The notes below the pieces were generated by a model, which saw only the letters and a program-made list of their open reading frames with translations, had not been told where the DNA came from and ran no database searches. From positions 42,849,796 to 42,913,795 of the forward strand of contig OZ024826.1 in assembly GCA_964016985.1 (NCBI GenBank): a DNA stretch of 64,000 nt, written 5' to 3'. Positions 23,036-35,541 of the stretch are shown here, piece after piece. Every line of letters begins with the position of its first letter. The first letter of the stretch is position 1. The translations under genes and the position numbers were made by a program. The DNA comes from Anodontia alba. Its lineage: Eukaryota > Mollusca > Bivalvia > Lucinida > Lucinidae.

Positions 23036-23343
23036 TCCTTTTTCCCCGCTTGACCCGGCGCTATGTTTAGTGACTCGAACTGCCCGTGTCTTGATCATAT
23101 TTCCATGGTCGCAATGATTTTCGAGCCATTCGATTTCGACTATAGTATAGACCCTGACCAACCTGTCGTTTAAGGACCACTGCGACGTGGGTCTACACTG
23201 TTTGCAAAGGCCTGTCTGTCTGTATTTAGGGGAAATACAAGTATATATTGAATTATCATGTTACATTTGTACGCAATACTCCCGTGTCTCGGTATATTTA
23301 TTAGCATTTCGTATGACAATTGATTCAATTTGATATCACGACA

Positions 23344-23583
23344 TGAGCCTCGAAATCAGAAAATGTACCTTCGGACATGTGGCCCTAGCAAAGATTCAGA
23401 TCAGCCTGCGCATTCGCGCAGTCTGATTTGAATATTTACTATGCGCATTTGGGATAGCCAAGGATGCAAAGTTTCGTCATCCGGACAACGAAGACTCTGA
23501 TCAGACTGTGCGGATTCGCAGGCTGATTTGAGTCTTCGTTTGGCGCATATGTGAAAATGTACGTTTGCGCACGTTGCGGCTCA
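23344..23583. mobile_element. MITE P2 (intact copy)
   Basis: Ends TGAGCCTCGAAATCAG and CACGTTGCGGCTCA. It has two hairpin modules (CAGATCAGCCTGCGCATTCG and its partner; ATCAGACTGTGCGGATTCGC and its partner). It serves as an uninterrupted reference for the P1-in-P2 insertions. Confidence 0.8.
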
Positions 23584-23734
23584 GATGGCATTTCATATGA
23601 CACCAGATTCAGTTTTGACCTCATGGTATTGTTATCAGAAAGCGGATGGCAGGCTCCTAGCTGGAAATTGGATATGTTGAAACCTAAGGCGTGTTTAACA
23701 AAGCTCACTCGGACTCCCGAATGTCTGAAAATTG

Positions 23735-23735
23735 T

Positions 23736-23782
<47 letters not shown>

Positions 23783-23786
23783 CTTA
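23735..23786. repeat. (TTTA)n microsatellite
   Basis: About 12 TTTA units. The open frame crossing it is low complexity. Confidence 0.95.
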
Positions 23787-23952
23787 TTACGAAGATATAT
23801 CTTTTAGATTCTTTATTTTCAAACTAAATGCTGCAATGAAATATTATTTCAAAGGAAATTTAAATAAAACGCCCTGTAACTAGCCAGCCTGGGCTGCGTT
23901 TAGAGGTGCAAATAATAGTGAATGTTTTGCTCCGGATTCCTGAACCTAGCGA

Positions 23953-24073
23953 CGAGTGCCAACGTTTTTTAGCAGAAATAAGAAAAATAATGTTTACCCC
24001 TGGAAACCTCAGTTTTACTTTATGAAAGTCGGGGTTTAGGGGGGTAAAAATTATATAGGCATGTTTCGTGATG
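23953..24073 (-). mobile_element. Hairpin MITE P1, half element
   Basis: Retains only the half from the second core arm (GACGAGTGCC, diverged) through ATAATGTTTACCCCTGG to AGGCATGTTTCGTGATG. The break is in the core. Confidence 0.85.
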
Positions 24074-24283
24074 CTTTCAGTATATCCAGTTTACATTCCA
24101 GAAATGTGTCATACACGTACAAAAAAAATAAATAAAAAAGCATGGGATTTGCCGACAAAAAAAAAAAGATCCGTAACTGTATTCTTGTCCAGCAAAAACT
24201 GTAGTGTCATTTAAGCATCTCAACAAGGATTGTATCACGAAAATGATATCTTAAACATTTTGGTGTTTCCCCTGCCACTGGCA

Positions 24284-24500
24284 AAATTTAACCCTGGTTC
24301 TGCTGAACCCGGATATACCCTGCCTTTGCAGACAGTGTAGATCCAGATCAGTTGGCTTTTGAAGAATCCAACTGATCTGGATCTGCACTGTTTGTTGATT
24401 AGAATGTGAATTTGTATCAACAACCTTGATAAAGTAATCTGATTGGCTAAAAGTTAGAAGTAGGCGTGGCATCTTATTTTTTCAGCATGACAAGGGTTAA
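24284..24500. mobile_element. MITE P3
   Basis: Ends TAACCCTGGTTCTGCTGAA and TCAGCATGACAAGGGTTAA. Core-2 hairpin with GTAGATCCAGATCAGTTGGC and AACTGATCTGGATCTGCACT. Confidence 0.88.
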
Positions 24501-26700
24501 GGATGGTGACGGTGGGAATACAATATGGCTCAGTTTATTTTAGAAGGTTATATTATCATTTAATCATCGGAATAAGTACCCTAGTATTACAAGCAGGAAA
24601 TGATATCTTACACATTTTGGCATGTCTCCTGTCATCCACAATATTTAAACTTTACCACTTTATGGGCGCATTCAGCAGTTATTTTGAAATAGTTTTTTAC
24701 AGTTTCCCAGAAAATAGGCTTTGACATGATGCAAATTTTTTTCTAAGAAAATAGGTTTTGAAAATAGGCTTTGAAACCAACTGACCCGATCCTCATTCAA
24801 CGCTTATATTTTAACTTTTTCAATGCCAGAGGCAATAAAATAGGCTTTTGCAAAGAGCATAGATACATATGAGACGGCTCAAATAGTTGTATATATCTTA
24901 GGAAAAGCAGTGAAATTGCTTCTTAAAGCTGGATTTTTAAACACTAGATAAAATTTACGAAAAAAATATTGACCAAAGGAATTTGTTATCCAAGTAAAGT
25001 TCGGCTTAAATCAATTAGTATCAATGGAACCGGAAATGTTTTTGCCATCCACAACAATTGGTCACGTGGCATAACATTGTAATCACGCGGTCCGTAGCCC
25101 GGATAAAACAATAACATTAAAAGGTCCATAAACTGGTAACAAGACAAAACATTTAGACGTAAACGTCTAAGTACCGGCGCAAATTTTGTTCATAGAGATA
25201 TGGGACAAGGGTATACTAAAGTTTTATAAATTTTCAATGTAACAGGTAAAAAAGAACAGCAGTGTGATTCTTTTATTAAGCTTTATGAAATTTCTTGATT
25301 GAAATGAAAATGAAATAGACATTGATCTGTTTACAATGTATTACACAGTTTGTAATATTTTTTCATGTTTATTCATATTTGCCGGGATCGTCACAATACC
25401 GACGATCTCGGCAAATACCGGGATCGTCACAATACCGACGATCCCGGCAAATATAAAGAATCAGTTGTGAGCTAATCGAATACTCTACCATATATAAAAA
25501 GCCAAAGCTATTTTAAGTGACAGGCGCGATTGTCCTGCTGAACCCGGATATGCTCTGCCTTTGCAAATAGAGTAGATCCAGATCAGTCGGCTTCTGAAGA
25601 AGCCAGCTTGATCTGTATCTTCACTGCTAATCATTCAGTAACTGAAATTTTATCAACAACCTGGATCGAGCAATTCGATTGGCTGAAAAATAGAAGTGGT
25701 TGTGACATCCTAATCTTTTCATCTTGACCAAGGCTAAATGCGTATGTTGCCGCGTGTTTGGCTCCATTTAACTTTTACCGACAAAGAACTTTTGCTGACA
25801 AATGATGCATTTTATCATTTAAAATAACGTATTTGCACAAATTAATATTTAAACAATTGCAGTATTAAATTCTGATTGCATCTTTTGTACACATCTTTTG
25901 TACAGTTAAAACAAATAAAAACATTCCTATCAATGAACACGAAATTACATTACATTTATCCATATACTTTATAAAGTATTTATCTACTTGTCGACATTAC
26001 ATTAAAAAATAAATACTAATAATATACTGTCGATTAATTTATCATTTTAATACAGTTTTTATACTTCGTAAAACACGAATGTAAAGTTAAATTCTTAATA
26101 GTGTACTTTCTCTCTTTCGGAGCCAAATTTCAGACGACATTTGTCGTCTGCTTTTTTTTTTTTAAACAAACTGTCGCTTTCAAAGAAATTAATATGTAAA
26201 GTTGAAATACTGAATGTCAAATAGCGTAGATCCTGATGATACGGCTCATTATGAACCGGATCTTTGCAAAAGCCTATTATGATTGCCTGTGGCACTGAAA
26301 GAGTTGCGCTTTACGCCTATTACTCTATTAGTCTTTTACTGTGTTCACAGAGCCTTGGTCTGCAATGTAACCTTTACACCTTTTCAAGTAAAAGCTGAAA
26401 ATAGGGTCAAAGTTGACAACATCTGGACCAGTTTTATCAATATATTTTCTTTAATATATTGTATATGTTTATATCTTCCAAGTAAAAGGTTATAAAAGGT
26501 TATGGAATCTATAGCAATATCAGGTCTATGAGTTTTAAGTCAGCAATACATTCTCCAGTTTTCGCACACAATTTAAAGCACAAAGATTATACATTTCTTT
26601 TCTGCTACCTGTGTGAATACATGTACCAGTCGTAGTCTGTGACGTCATTATTACCGTTACTACATCACTATTATTGTTATCATTATCTATTATTAATATT
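24501..26700. other. Non-coding; one P3 copy and a small tandem palindrome
   Basis: P3 copy at about 25528-25737 (ends TGTCCTGCTGAACCCGG and GACCAAGGCTAAA). At 25380-25452 CCGGGATCGTCACAATACCG is tandemly and invertedly repeated. A core-2-like hairpin with most of the arm missing is at 26222-26275. No splice-bounded gene exon is recognised upstream of the receptor exon. Confidence 0.5.
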
Positions 26701-26739
26701 AATAGTATTATAATTATTATTATTACTATTATATTTCAG

Positions 26740-26945
26740 GGCTTTTCAGTCTTCAGGAGATTATTCGCCTCTGCAACTCGGAGAGATATTATGTCACTGT
26801 TAAAATGAGACGCATACAAGATGTGAGTGACGCACATGAAGACCTTAGAGCGTTGGACAAGACCGAGGAACCAAATAACTCTACACAAAAATTTATTCTT
26901 CTTGATCTGTCCGCGGAACCAGCGTACCACACAATTATGAAGCAG
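26740..26945 (+). CDS. Ionotropic glutamate receptor, amino-terminal-domain exon
   Basis: An acceptor (poly-pyrimidine/AT tract ending TATATTTCAG) precedes an exon of 206 bases that ends AAGCAG before GTATACAT. The open frame (after two leading bases) gives LFSLQEIIRLCNSERYYVTV, KMRRIQDVSDAHEDLRALDK, then KFILLDLSAEPAYHTIMKQ. The DVSDAHEDLRALD and KFILLDLSAE segments fit the lower lobe of the amino-terminal domain of AMPA/kainate-type receptors, just before the conserved VREVGMN segment supplied by the next exon. The exon ends in phase 0, matching that exon. The protein would be an extracellular ligand-gated channel subunit domain. The upstream exon boundary is the least certain part. No earlier exon was found in the window. 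Confidence 0.8.
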
Positions 26946-27190
26946 GTATACATCAAAATATAACCTTATCCGGTGACCCGAGGCTTCTGGTTCCCAACTG
27001 TATTGCGTCAATCAGAAAATTGAAACCAGAAGTCACAGGTCACCGGATAATGTTATATTTGTACCTATACTGTTGCTACCCGTAAGTGCCCCAATTATTG
27101 GGACACCATAACTCCTTACCATACTTGTCTTAAAATAGTATAGGAGATGTCTAGGAATAGCCGCAGTCACAGTGCCATTTGTCATTGACA

Positions 27191-27432
27191 TTTGAGCCAT
27201 TGCACGACAAAACATACAAAATGGCATGTGCGTCCAGCGAAGACTCAGATCAGCCTGGGCATCCGCCCAGTCTGATCAGAGTCTTCGCTGTCCGCATGAA
27301 GGAAGCTTGGGTCTTTAACTACCCATTAAGCGCACAGCAAAAACTCTGATCAGACTGGGCGGATGCCAAGGCTGATCTGAGTCTTCGCTGGGCGCACATG
27401 CCATTTTGTAGGTTTTGTCATGCACTGGCTTA
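27191..27432. mobile_element. MITE P2-type element in the receptor intron
   Basis: Ends GCCATTGCACGACAAAACAT and GTTTTGTCATGCACTGGC are inverted. Two hairpin modules are built on AGCGAAGACTCAGATCAGCC. A variant of the P2 family with different termini. Confidence 0.7.
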
Positions 27433-27479
27433 TTTTTTCTTAAATGAATGTTCAACCAAAGTTTGAAAACGTTTATTTT

Positions 27480-27840
27480 ACTACGTGTCGGTGTGTCTAA
27501 AAGCTGCTGGACGAGTGGCTAACAATGTAGACCCAGATCAGACGCCGCGTTGAGCTGCGTCTGATCTAGGTCTACACCGTTTGCTCAAGCCTGATTGTCC
27601 CAGTCCAATAAATATTCTGACACATTTTCTCCTTGCAACATACTTGTCCTAAAAATTTAAACTGTCCATTTTACTGCATGTTGATGTGTTAAAAAGCTGC
27701 TGCATGAGTGGTAAACAGTGTAGACCCTGATCAGACGCCACATTGTGCGGCGTCTGATCTGGGTCTACACTGTTTGCTTAGGCCTGATTGTCCCAATACT
27801 TAGGTTTATTACGCCAGACACCTTGTCTCCTTACCTCAAC
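27480..27840. repeat. Two tandem P6 units carrying core-2 hairpins
   Basis: Hairpins at about 27522-27583 and 27715-27774: CAGTGTAGACCCTGATCAGA facing TCTGATCTGGGTCTACACTG. They are followed each time by GCCTGATTGTCCCA and preceded by AAGCTGCTG-ACGAGTGG. Similar units are at 41690-41830, 42530-42650, 45420-45490, 52900-52975 and 59790-59960. Confidence 0.7.
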
Positions 27841-27888
27841 TGTCCTAAAATTTTAAACTGTTAAATACAGATTGTTGCTGTATTTTGT

Positions 27889-27892
<4 letters not shown>

Positions 27893-27927
<35 letters not shown>
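27893..27927. repeat. (ATT)n microsatellite at a splice acceptor
   Basis: The ATT run abuts the acceptor TTTGTCTGCAG of the next receptor exon, leaving a very short pyrimidine tract. Confidence 0.9.
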
Positions 27928-27936
27928 TGTCTGCAG

Positions 27937-27990
27937 GTTCGTGAAGTTGGGATGAACAAACAGGGTTATCATTATATTCTAGGAACTTTG
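27937..27990 (+). CDS. Ionotropic glutamate receptor, 54-base ATD exon
   Basis: Acceptor TTTGTCTGCAG, donor GTAAGT. Encodes exactly VREVGMNKQGYHYILGTL in phase 0, continuing the ...IMKQ of the previous exon. The segment VREVGMN-x(2)-GYHY is a hallmark of AMPA/kainate-type receptor amino-terminal domains. The downstream exons expected to follow were not found before gene A on the other strand. The locus may be a partial duplicate, or its next intron may be very long. Confidence 0.88.
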
Positions 27991-28009
27991 GTAAGTCTCA
28001 ATATTTTTA

Positions 28010-28250
28010 GATTTAAGGGAACTTTGATACAGTTGGTAAATTTTTCACCTTTTCCGCAAAGGGAGACAATTTTGTGACTTTCTGTTTGCTTTACTGCACG
28101 ACAAACCCTTCGAATAAGTCTAACCTCAAAAGAAAGAATTTGTTCCAAAGGGAAGTAAACTTCTTTCCTTTTAGAGTAGATTTTGGAAGTTTTTTTTTTT
28201 CGTTTTAAAGTAGACCCTTTTTTTTTCAGAAAATCATTCTAACAGAGTTT
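28010..28250. repeat. R13 repeat, diverged copy
   Basis: TTAAGGGAACTTTGATACAG, GGGAGACAATTTTGTGACTT and AAGTCTAACCTCAAAAGAAAG match the fuller copy at 30687-30935. Confidence 0.6.
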
Positions 28251-28398
28251 CCTTTTACGAACGTGTATCTTGTTCCCATAAAGTACCGTATTTGATCTAA
28301 TTACCGCACCGTGTGCGTTAGTTTTAATTAACTTTCAAAATTTATTTGCTGTAGTGTACAGCTGGTGTAAAGTACTGTGTGGAGGCCGTATAACGTCT

Positions 28399-28401
<3 letters not shown>

Positions 28402-28482
<81 letters not shown>
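28402..28482. repeat. (AT)n microsatellite
   Basis: About 40 uninterrupted AT units. Confidence 0.97.
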
Positions 28483-28485
<3 letters not shown>

Positions 28486-28904
28486 CTGATCATTTGGGTC
28501 ACTGAGCTCATTTCGATTTACATGTATGCGAAATAGAAATATTTCTCAACCATGGGCTAGAAGGCTTTAGCACTGTTGGCTATTTATGAACAAACTCGAT
28601 AAAACCGAGTCTGATATTTGCGTTTATTTCATGTGTTTGTCCTTTCCAAAGGATGCATCATTTCAGAGACTATTGTAATATCCGATTAATATGGCCACGT
28701 TTAAAAGAAAGCGCAGCAGAGGCCGTCTTTCGGGGCTGGGTGGGTGGAGTTAATGTGATATTGTTTTTATTGTCACCATTAAAGTGTATGCTGTGGATAC
28801 TCATTATAATCGTCACAGCATGCCGAGGTGATTCTATTGAGTACGTACAAATTTGCTTTATAGAGAATTTGATAAAAGTACAGGGGAGACAATCTGAAAA
28901 CTGA

Positions 28905-29792
28905 GAACTTGTAGAGTATGTCAAGAGTAAGACATGGTCCAGAATAAATGTCACGAGGAAATTTAAATATACCTTAGACTGAAAGTCCCTAGAAACAATT
29001 TATATTGCTTTTCTTCGCCCAGAACTAGAATCTGCCGATGTAGTTTGGGACATCTGCACTAAACAAGAGAAACCTGATTTAGAACAATATACAATTAGAG
29101 GCTGTTAGAATAGCCACCGGAACAACTAAACTAGTGTCTGTGCAAAACCTATATGATGAGATCAGATGGGAAACACTAGATGTAAGGAAAAGAAAGCATA
29201 AATTAGTCCTTTTTTAATAAAATGTATAATGACATTGCTCCCTCCTATCTCTCTTCACTGGTTCCTAAGCCTGGCCAAAACCCTTCACGTTACAGTTTGC
29301 ACAAATAATATAAAAACAATCCATTCTCGCACTAGTCAATAGTATAATTCTTTTCTTACTGCAGTCATTCGTGATTGGAACGATCTTCCCTGCTCTGACA
29401 GGATTGTAGATTCAGTTCATGATTTTAAGAGACAATTAAATCAGGGCAGAGTAATTGTTCTAATATACTTTTATACAGGCAACGGAAGCATGCAGATACT
29501 TCATACTAGACTTCGAACTGGTTGCAGCTCTCTCAATTACGATCTCTACTCGAAAAACATCATAGAATCTGTTCTTTATAATTGTAGATGTGGTGATACA
29601 GAAAATACAGACCACTTTTTTATACGCCATTTATAACGAAATCATAGACAGGAATTAATAGACACTCTATCACAACATGGCAATATCGCTCTTAACATAA
29701 TCCTAAATGGCGATCTTAATTTATCTAATGAATCTAATATAGTCACTTACGAAGCAGTACAGCGGTATATCCAAAGAACGAAAAGATTTTAA
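28905..29792 (+). pseudogene. LINE ORF2 C-terminal remnant (Jockey/CR1-like)
   Basis: In-order fragments over shifting frames: TWSRINVTRKFKYTLD, then ETIYIAFLRPELESADVVWD (about 28990-29050), then LIKMYNDIAPSYLSSLVPKP (about 29216-29275), then HTRLRTGCSSLNYDLYSKNI-type blocks, a CRCGDTENTDHFF cysteine/histidine block, and EAVQRYIQRTKRF before a stop near 29790. This is the post-RT region of a non-LTR element. Stops and frameshifts are numerous and the RT palm is absent (5' truncated), the usual form of dead LINE copies. About 29793-30285 looks like its 3' untranslated tail, ending near AAATAAATATG. Confidence 0.8.
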
Positions 29793-30686
29793 GCGAAAGT
29801 TAATCGGTTACACTCGTATCAATTATTATTTGTACCAGACTTAATGGGCTTTTAAAGGGTGACAGTGCTTCGGAGCATACATAGCTGATATCACTCGGCC
29901 TCTCCAGCACCACTCACAATCCCCAGTAACTTCTTACTAGTCTTCGTATAGATGCTCCATAGTTCTTTATTTCTTTCTCCCTCACTGACTTTCTTTGTAT
30001 CATTTTGTGTAATTTGTTTCTCTCTTTTCTCTTCTTATTCTCAATTTATGCTTGCTCATCTCTTCATGTCTAACTGCACAATTATTATTTACTAATAAAT
30101 TGTTATTACTTGAAGGGGTCCTTTGGAAATTAACCATTCTGGATTGGCTCGTATACTCATATTTCTGACAGTGATCACATCTTAGAAAAGGAACTAAATA
30201 AGTTCTTATGCTTTCGTTTAAATCCTATTGTTATTTTTGTATGTGTTGTGTATGTAAACATTTTGGAAATAAATATGTTTAAACCAAAGCACTATTTACA
30301 GCAGCAGACGACATTCTGTCGTCTGCAGTCCATTGACAGGAAATGCCAAGCTGTATTCATTCAGACAAAGTACAAGAAAATGAGCCACATCGTGTGAAAA
30401 ATGCTCCTCGGACTTTTTGTTGACTCAATCTTTCCCTGTGCATAACCAGCCCCTTAGCGCGGCAACGTCTAGTTCTTTGGCGGGTGTTTCCCTTTGGCCT
30501 ACCAATTTCGTGAGCCAACAGCATCCGCGCACTCTAGCCTGAACCCTTGATTTTCGCAAATGGTGTCTCTTTTCCTCATGTTAAAACAATTAGATTCTAA
30601 ACAGAATGACCTAAGAGAACAATGAACACACGTAAGTAGATAAGTTATCCGAATATTTAGGGTAAATACGGTAATCCGCATCCAGA

Positions 30687-30935
30687 TTTAAGGGAACTGG
30701 ATACAACTGGTAGTTTTTCCGCCATTTTCAACAAGGGAGACAACTTTTGTGACTTCCTGTACGCTTTTCTGCGCATCTTTTTGCCGTTTAAAAATGAGTC
30801 AACTCTAAAAGCAAAGAATTTGCTCCCCATGGGAGCAAATTCTTTCCTTTTAAAGATGACTCCTTTTCCAAAGGGAGGCAAAACTTTTTAAAAGGGTTAT
30901 CGCCCTTAAAAATGCATCCAATCCCTTTAATTTTC
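30687..30935. mobile_element. R13 MITE
   Basis: Inverted ends TTTAAGGGAACTGGATAC and GCATCCAATCCCTTTAA. The inner inverted blocks AAGAATTTGCTCCCCATGGG and GGGAGCAAATTCTTTCC form a hairpin. Related copies lie at 28010-28250 and 34540-35035 (split by a P1 copy). Confidence 0.75.
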
Positions 30936-30950
30936 TAACTCCTGATAATA

Positions 30951-31160
30951 CTACATGGGTATCTTAATTTGTAAGTCAGAATCATATTTCTTGTTAAAAT
31001 GCATATGCTCACGGTAAAGCACTCCATCAGTTACTTTTCCATTGGCTCCAACCAGTTTTCTTAATGGTGTCTGGCTTTGAGATCTTATAAATATTATAGG
31101 AAATCCTCTTCCAACGTTGAGTTCAATAAGTTTGCCATCAGCTTCGCCGAATACTGAATT
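30951..31160 (-). CDS. Gene A exon 4 (terminal)
   Basis: Acceptor GCATTTTCAG; 69 codons then TAG. Opens NSVFGEADGKLIELNVGRGF, parallel to TSIIGTAEGKTIELNVRKGY in gene B, then PIIFIRSQSQTP, and ends in a basic/polar tail (HFNKKYDSDLQIKIPM) absent from gene B. No AATAAA was noted directly downstream. Confidence 0.85.
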   Translation of the reverse strand, partial: NSVFGEADGKLIELNVGRGFPIIFIRSQSQTPLRKLVGANGKVTDGVLYREHMHFNKKYDSDLQIKIPM

Positions 31161-31508
31161 CTGAAAATGCACATAAATACAGATTTAGCCCAGAAATTGC
31201 TAGCGTGCCTATAAGGGACACTGGCAAACAGTGTAGACGCAGTTAAGAGGTTACAGACTGTGCTATCTGATTAGGGTTTGCACTGTTTGCCATAATATTA
31301 GAAATAAATTTAGTCATAGAACCAATTATAGAATTTTCTTTAATGTATAACACCCCTTTAAGGTAAATGGATACACCTACTCTCATTTCGACATGTTTCG
31401 AAAGTCTTTTTTTTTTTTTTTTTTGCCTGGCGCTTTAAACAGAAGACGTATATTTCTAATCTTTTGCCATTATTAAATGCCAAACCATTTATCGTAACTA
31501 CCTATGAA

Positions 31509-31545
<37 letters not shown>

Positions 31546-32287
31546 TGGCCATTGGTTTAAAAAAAATCGAATATTTTCATTTTCCACTATAATAAAAATT
31601 GCTGAACATGGTGCTGAAATATCTAAGGTAGGTACATTGAAGGCCGGTTTTCAACAAGTTTCACTTATACAATGTGTCTGAAATTTTAACAGAATTGACT
31701 GAAACGTCAATAATTAAAAATCAGCAAAGAAAAGTAAAAACTTTTTTCTTAGATAAAAATTTAACAAAATCATTTTACTATAGAAATTGCAAGGTTTGTT
31801 ACAATTTTTGGACGTAAATTTAATTTTAGAGTTAATATTTGAGAACAAAACACAGAAACAAAAATGACAAATGGTTTCTGATTAGATATGGTAAATCAGA
31901 ACAAAATATTGTCATTTAAAATACAACGTCAAGTACTCTAACGAGTACCCATAATCTATGTTTTGAGCAAAAAAAAGAAAAATAATGTATACCCCTGTAA
32001 ACCCCAGTTTTACTATATAAAAGTGAGGTTTAAGGGGGTCAAAATTATATAGGTATGTTTTCGTGATGTTATCTCGGCTTTCGCTGTCTGCACATGACAC
32101 AAAGGCCCATTTTCCCTTGTTTGGGCTAATATTTTCTGGACCTTTATGATCATTGACCCCATTCCGCACTTGATTTTGAAAAATAATATTAAGTTCACTG
32201 ACGAAGTCTTATTGACCGAAATTGTATACAAATGTAACTAGTCTGACCCAGAAAGCTTCGATATTTGAGCTATTTACGCGCTCGCGT

Positions 32288-32340
<53 letters not shown>

Positions 32341-35300
32341 TGTGTGTGTGTGTGACTTCCTCCAACGGTTACACAACATATAAAACAACATCGATTCAAC
32401 GTCTTGACGTTCAGTCAACGTTGAATCGACTTTGTTTCAGCGTTGTGTGCCTACTTGGCTATTTTATTTGTCTTATAGGGTTGATTGTTTTTCAGAAGGG
32501 AGTCAACACAATATTTAAAAGAGTTGTCTTCCTTGAAAACGTATTAATTCCCCTTAAGAATGTTTTGGGAACTACTTACTCCAACTTTTCGCACGTGTTT
32601 AGGATCTAATAGCATAAAATCGAGCTTTGCTTGCATGAGATCGCCATCTCGTACAAAACGGTTTACACCCAGGATCTTTCCAAGAAATTTAGAACTCCGC
32701 AGAAAGGTACCTGTAATAATATATGTGCATTATTGTAGCAAAAGCATAATTTCAGCATGCCTACTAGTATGCAAAATGTATGCTTCTAAACCGTAGTTCT
32801 AGATAAATCATATGTGCATTAATTAAAAAATCACGCCTATTCAAATACGAGCGTATATTGAAAATTCCACCACCAAAAACTGAAAGTTTTTAGATAAAAA
32901 GTTCTGATATTTTTCACATTTCTGCTTTAAACATAGATTGTGGGTACTCGTTAGAGCCGCCTCGGCAAGGCGGTTCTAACGAGTACCCACAATTAATATT
33001 TTTGAGCAGAAATAAGAAAAATAATGTATACAACTGTAAACCCCAGTTTTACTATATAAAAGTGGGGGTTAAGGGGGTCAAAACTATACAGGTATGTTTT
33101 CGTTATGATACATGCATATATACAAAGGTTGCGAAAAATGTAAATCTTTTGAGACGGCGAAAGGAAAATAGATCCGCCGGATTTCTGCCCTGGACTTTAT
33201 TGAAGTGTAAAACGTTTCCTTAAACCAGTCAAATTGCATGAGATGTGTATAAAGATACGGAATTGGAATTATTATCATTACGAAAACACGTCTATTCAAA
33301 AATATTGAAAATTTTACATCCCAAAAAAGAAAATTTCCAGAAAAAAAATCTGATATTTTTCACGTCTGTTCAAAACATAGATAGTGGGTACTCGTTAGAA
33401 CCGCCTCGCCGAGGTGATTCTAACGTATAAAATTGTATGCTTTATTAGTCATAACAGTTGTTTGAATCACACAACCCCTCAAACACAAAGCGACCAATTC
33501 TACATTTAATATGAGTTGATACTCTTTCAATAGCTGCAACTCTTTCATAACTGGTGAAGCAGGGAAGAATATGCTCCTCTTTCCTTACAGAGGAGATCCC
33601 TTCTCAGAAAGGACATATTTGCGGGAAAAGGGGCCAGAGCGCCATAAAGCCCGCTTTAAGGGAAAAGCAAGGTAGACGAAGCATGTATATGAAATGAAAG
33701 ACATTAACAGACCATGAATTTTGATGCAGGTTTGATCAAATTGATAAAAAATAAGAAAGTTATTTAAGTATGAAGATGTCAAAATTGTTTTTATGAGCGC
33801 CGTCATTTTGAAAATTTAATTAGGCTTTATTACATTATAAAGCCTAAATTAAATATGCAAAATCTAAATAAATAACATTTGCATATTTTTAGCTCTATAT
33901 TTGTGTGTTACTTTTTTCCATAGACATGTATTGGTTTTGCTTGAAAGCCGCACCATTTTCTGTCAGAAAGACTATTTTATTTCATATTTTGAAATGTTAA
34001 CACTCTCATCAAATATTCATAATGGCCGTGTTGTTGACAAAAGATAAGAAGTCTTTAAACGTCATTAACATTCATACGTTTTGTCCGCTTTGGATAAAGT
34101 TTGCATCAAAATGCATAGTTTGTCAAGATCTTCCATTTCAGATGCATTCCTGGTCAGCCATGCTTTTCCCTTTAAAAGAATAAAGTCGAAAATTTTACAA
34201 ACGTCAAGAGCAGTTACAACTACATATCATCACGAAAACATGCCTATATAATTTTGACCCCCTTAAACCCCACTATATATATAGCAAAAGTGGGGTTTAC
34301 AGGGTTATACGTTATTTTCCTTATTTCTGCTAAAAACATAGATTGTGGGTACTCGTTAGAACCGCCTCGGCGAGGCGGTTCTAACGAGTACCCACAATCT
34401 ATGATTTGAGCAGAAATATAAAAAAAATATCAGAATTTTATCTGAAAACTTTCAGTTGTTTGGTAGTGAAATTTTCAGTATATTTGAATAGGCGTGTTTT
34501 CGTTATGTTTACAAAAGTCCAGAGCAGCAACATCTACATATTAAGGGGGGCTGTATACACTTGGTAGATTTTCTGCTATTTACAAAGGAGACAATTTTTG
34601 TGTGATTTTCCGTTTGCCTTCCTGTACATCAAGCCCCTTCTGAAAAAGAGTCTAACCTATAGGAGCACCTTCTTTCCTCTTAGAGTAGACCCGTTTACAG
34701 GACATCACGAAAACATGCCTATATAATTTTGACCTCTTTAAACCCTACTTTTATATAGTAAAACTGGGGTTTAGAGGGGCATACATTATTTCACTTTTCT
34801 CCTCAAAAGCATAGATTGTGGGTACTCGTAGAACCGCCTCCTCGAGGCGATTCTAACGAGTAACCAGAATCTATGTTTTGAGCAGAACTATGAAAAATAG
34901 AATTTTTTTATCTAATAATTTTCACTTTTTGGTGGTATAATTCTCAATATATTTGAATAGGCGTTTTTTCGTAAAACAAAACAGTTTTGACAGAGTTACC
35001 TCCTTTGAAAATGTATCAAATCTTCTTTAGACGGCTACTTATCAAGAATTGGTGGGTATGTAAGATTGATGTTGGAAAATATTACATGCTGGAGAGACTG
35101 GTCATGCGATGCAAAATCATTATAGTCTGACTCAGCGTCACTAAAACATACCTATATAAGATTAACCCCCTTAAACCCCACTTTTATATAGTAAAACTGG
35201 GGTTTACAGGGGAATACATGATATTTCTTATTTCTGCTCCAAAATATAGATTGCGGGTATTCGTTAGAACCGCCTTGGCGAGGCGGTTCTAACGAGTACC

Positions 35301-35447
35301 CACAATCTATGTTTTGAGCAGAATAAAAAAATCTTATATTTTATCTGGAAAATTTTCAGGTTTTGGTTGTCAAATTTTCAATATATTTGAAGGCGTGTTT
35401 TCGTAATGACAAAGTAAAGGTGCTGTAGCTACATTTAAAAATAATTA

Positions 35448-35541
<94 letters not shown>

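Larger units (their letters stand above)
31161..32579 (-). other. Gene A intron 3 with repeats
   Basis: Contains a core-2 hairpin (31224-31295), poly(T) tracts (31403-31424, 31511-31544), a P1 half element (31935-32068) and the (TG)n tract with an adjoining CAACGTT element. No further exon is seen. Confidence 0.7.

Noticed and set aside
28354..28536. Ile/Tyr repeat open frame, likewise 35356-35580
   Set aside because: These are translations of (AT)n microsatellites.
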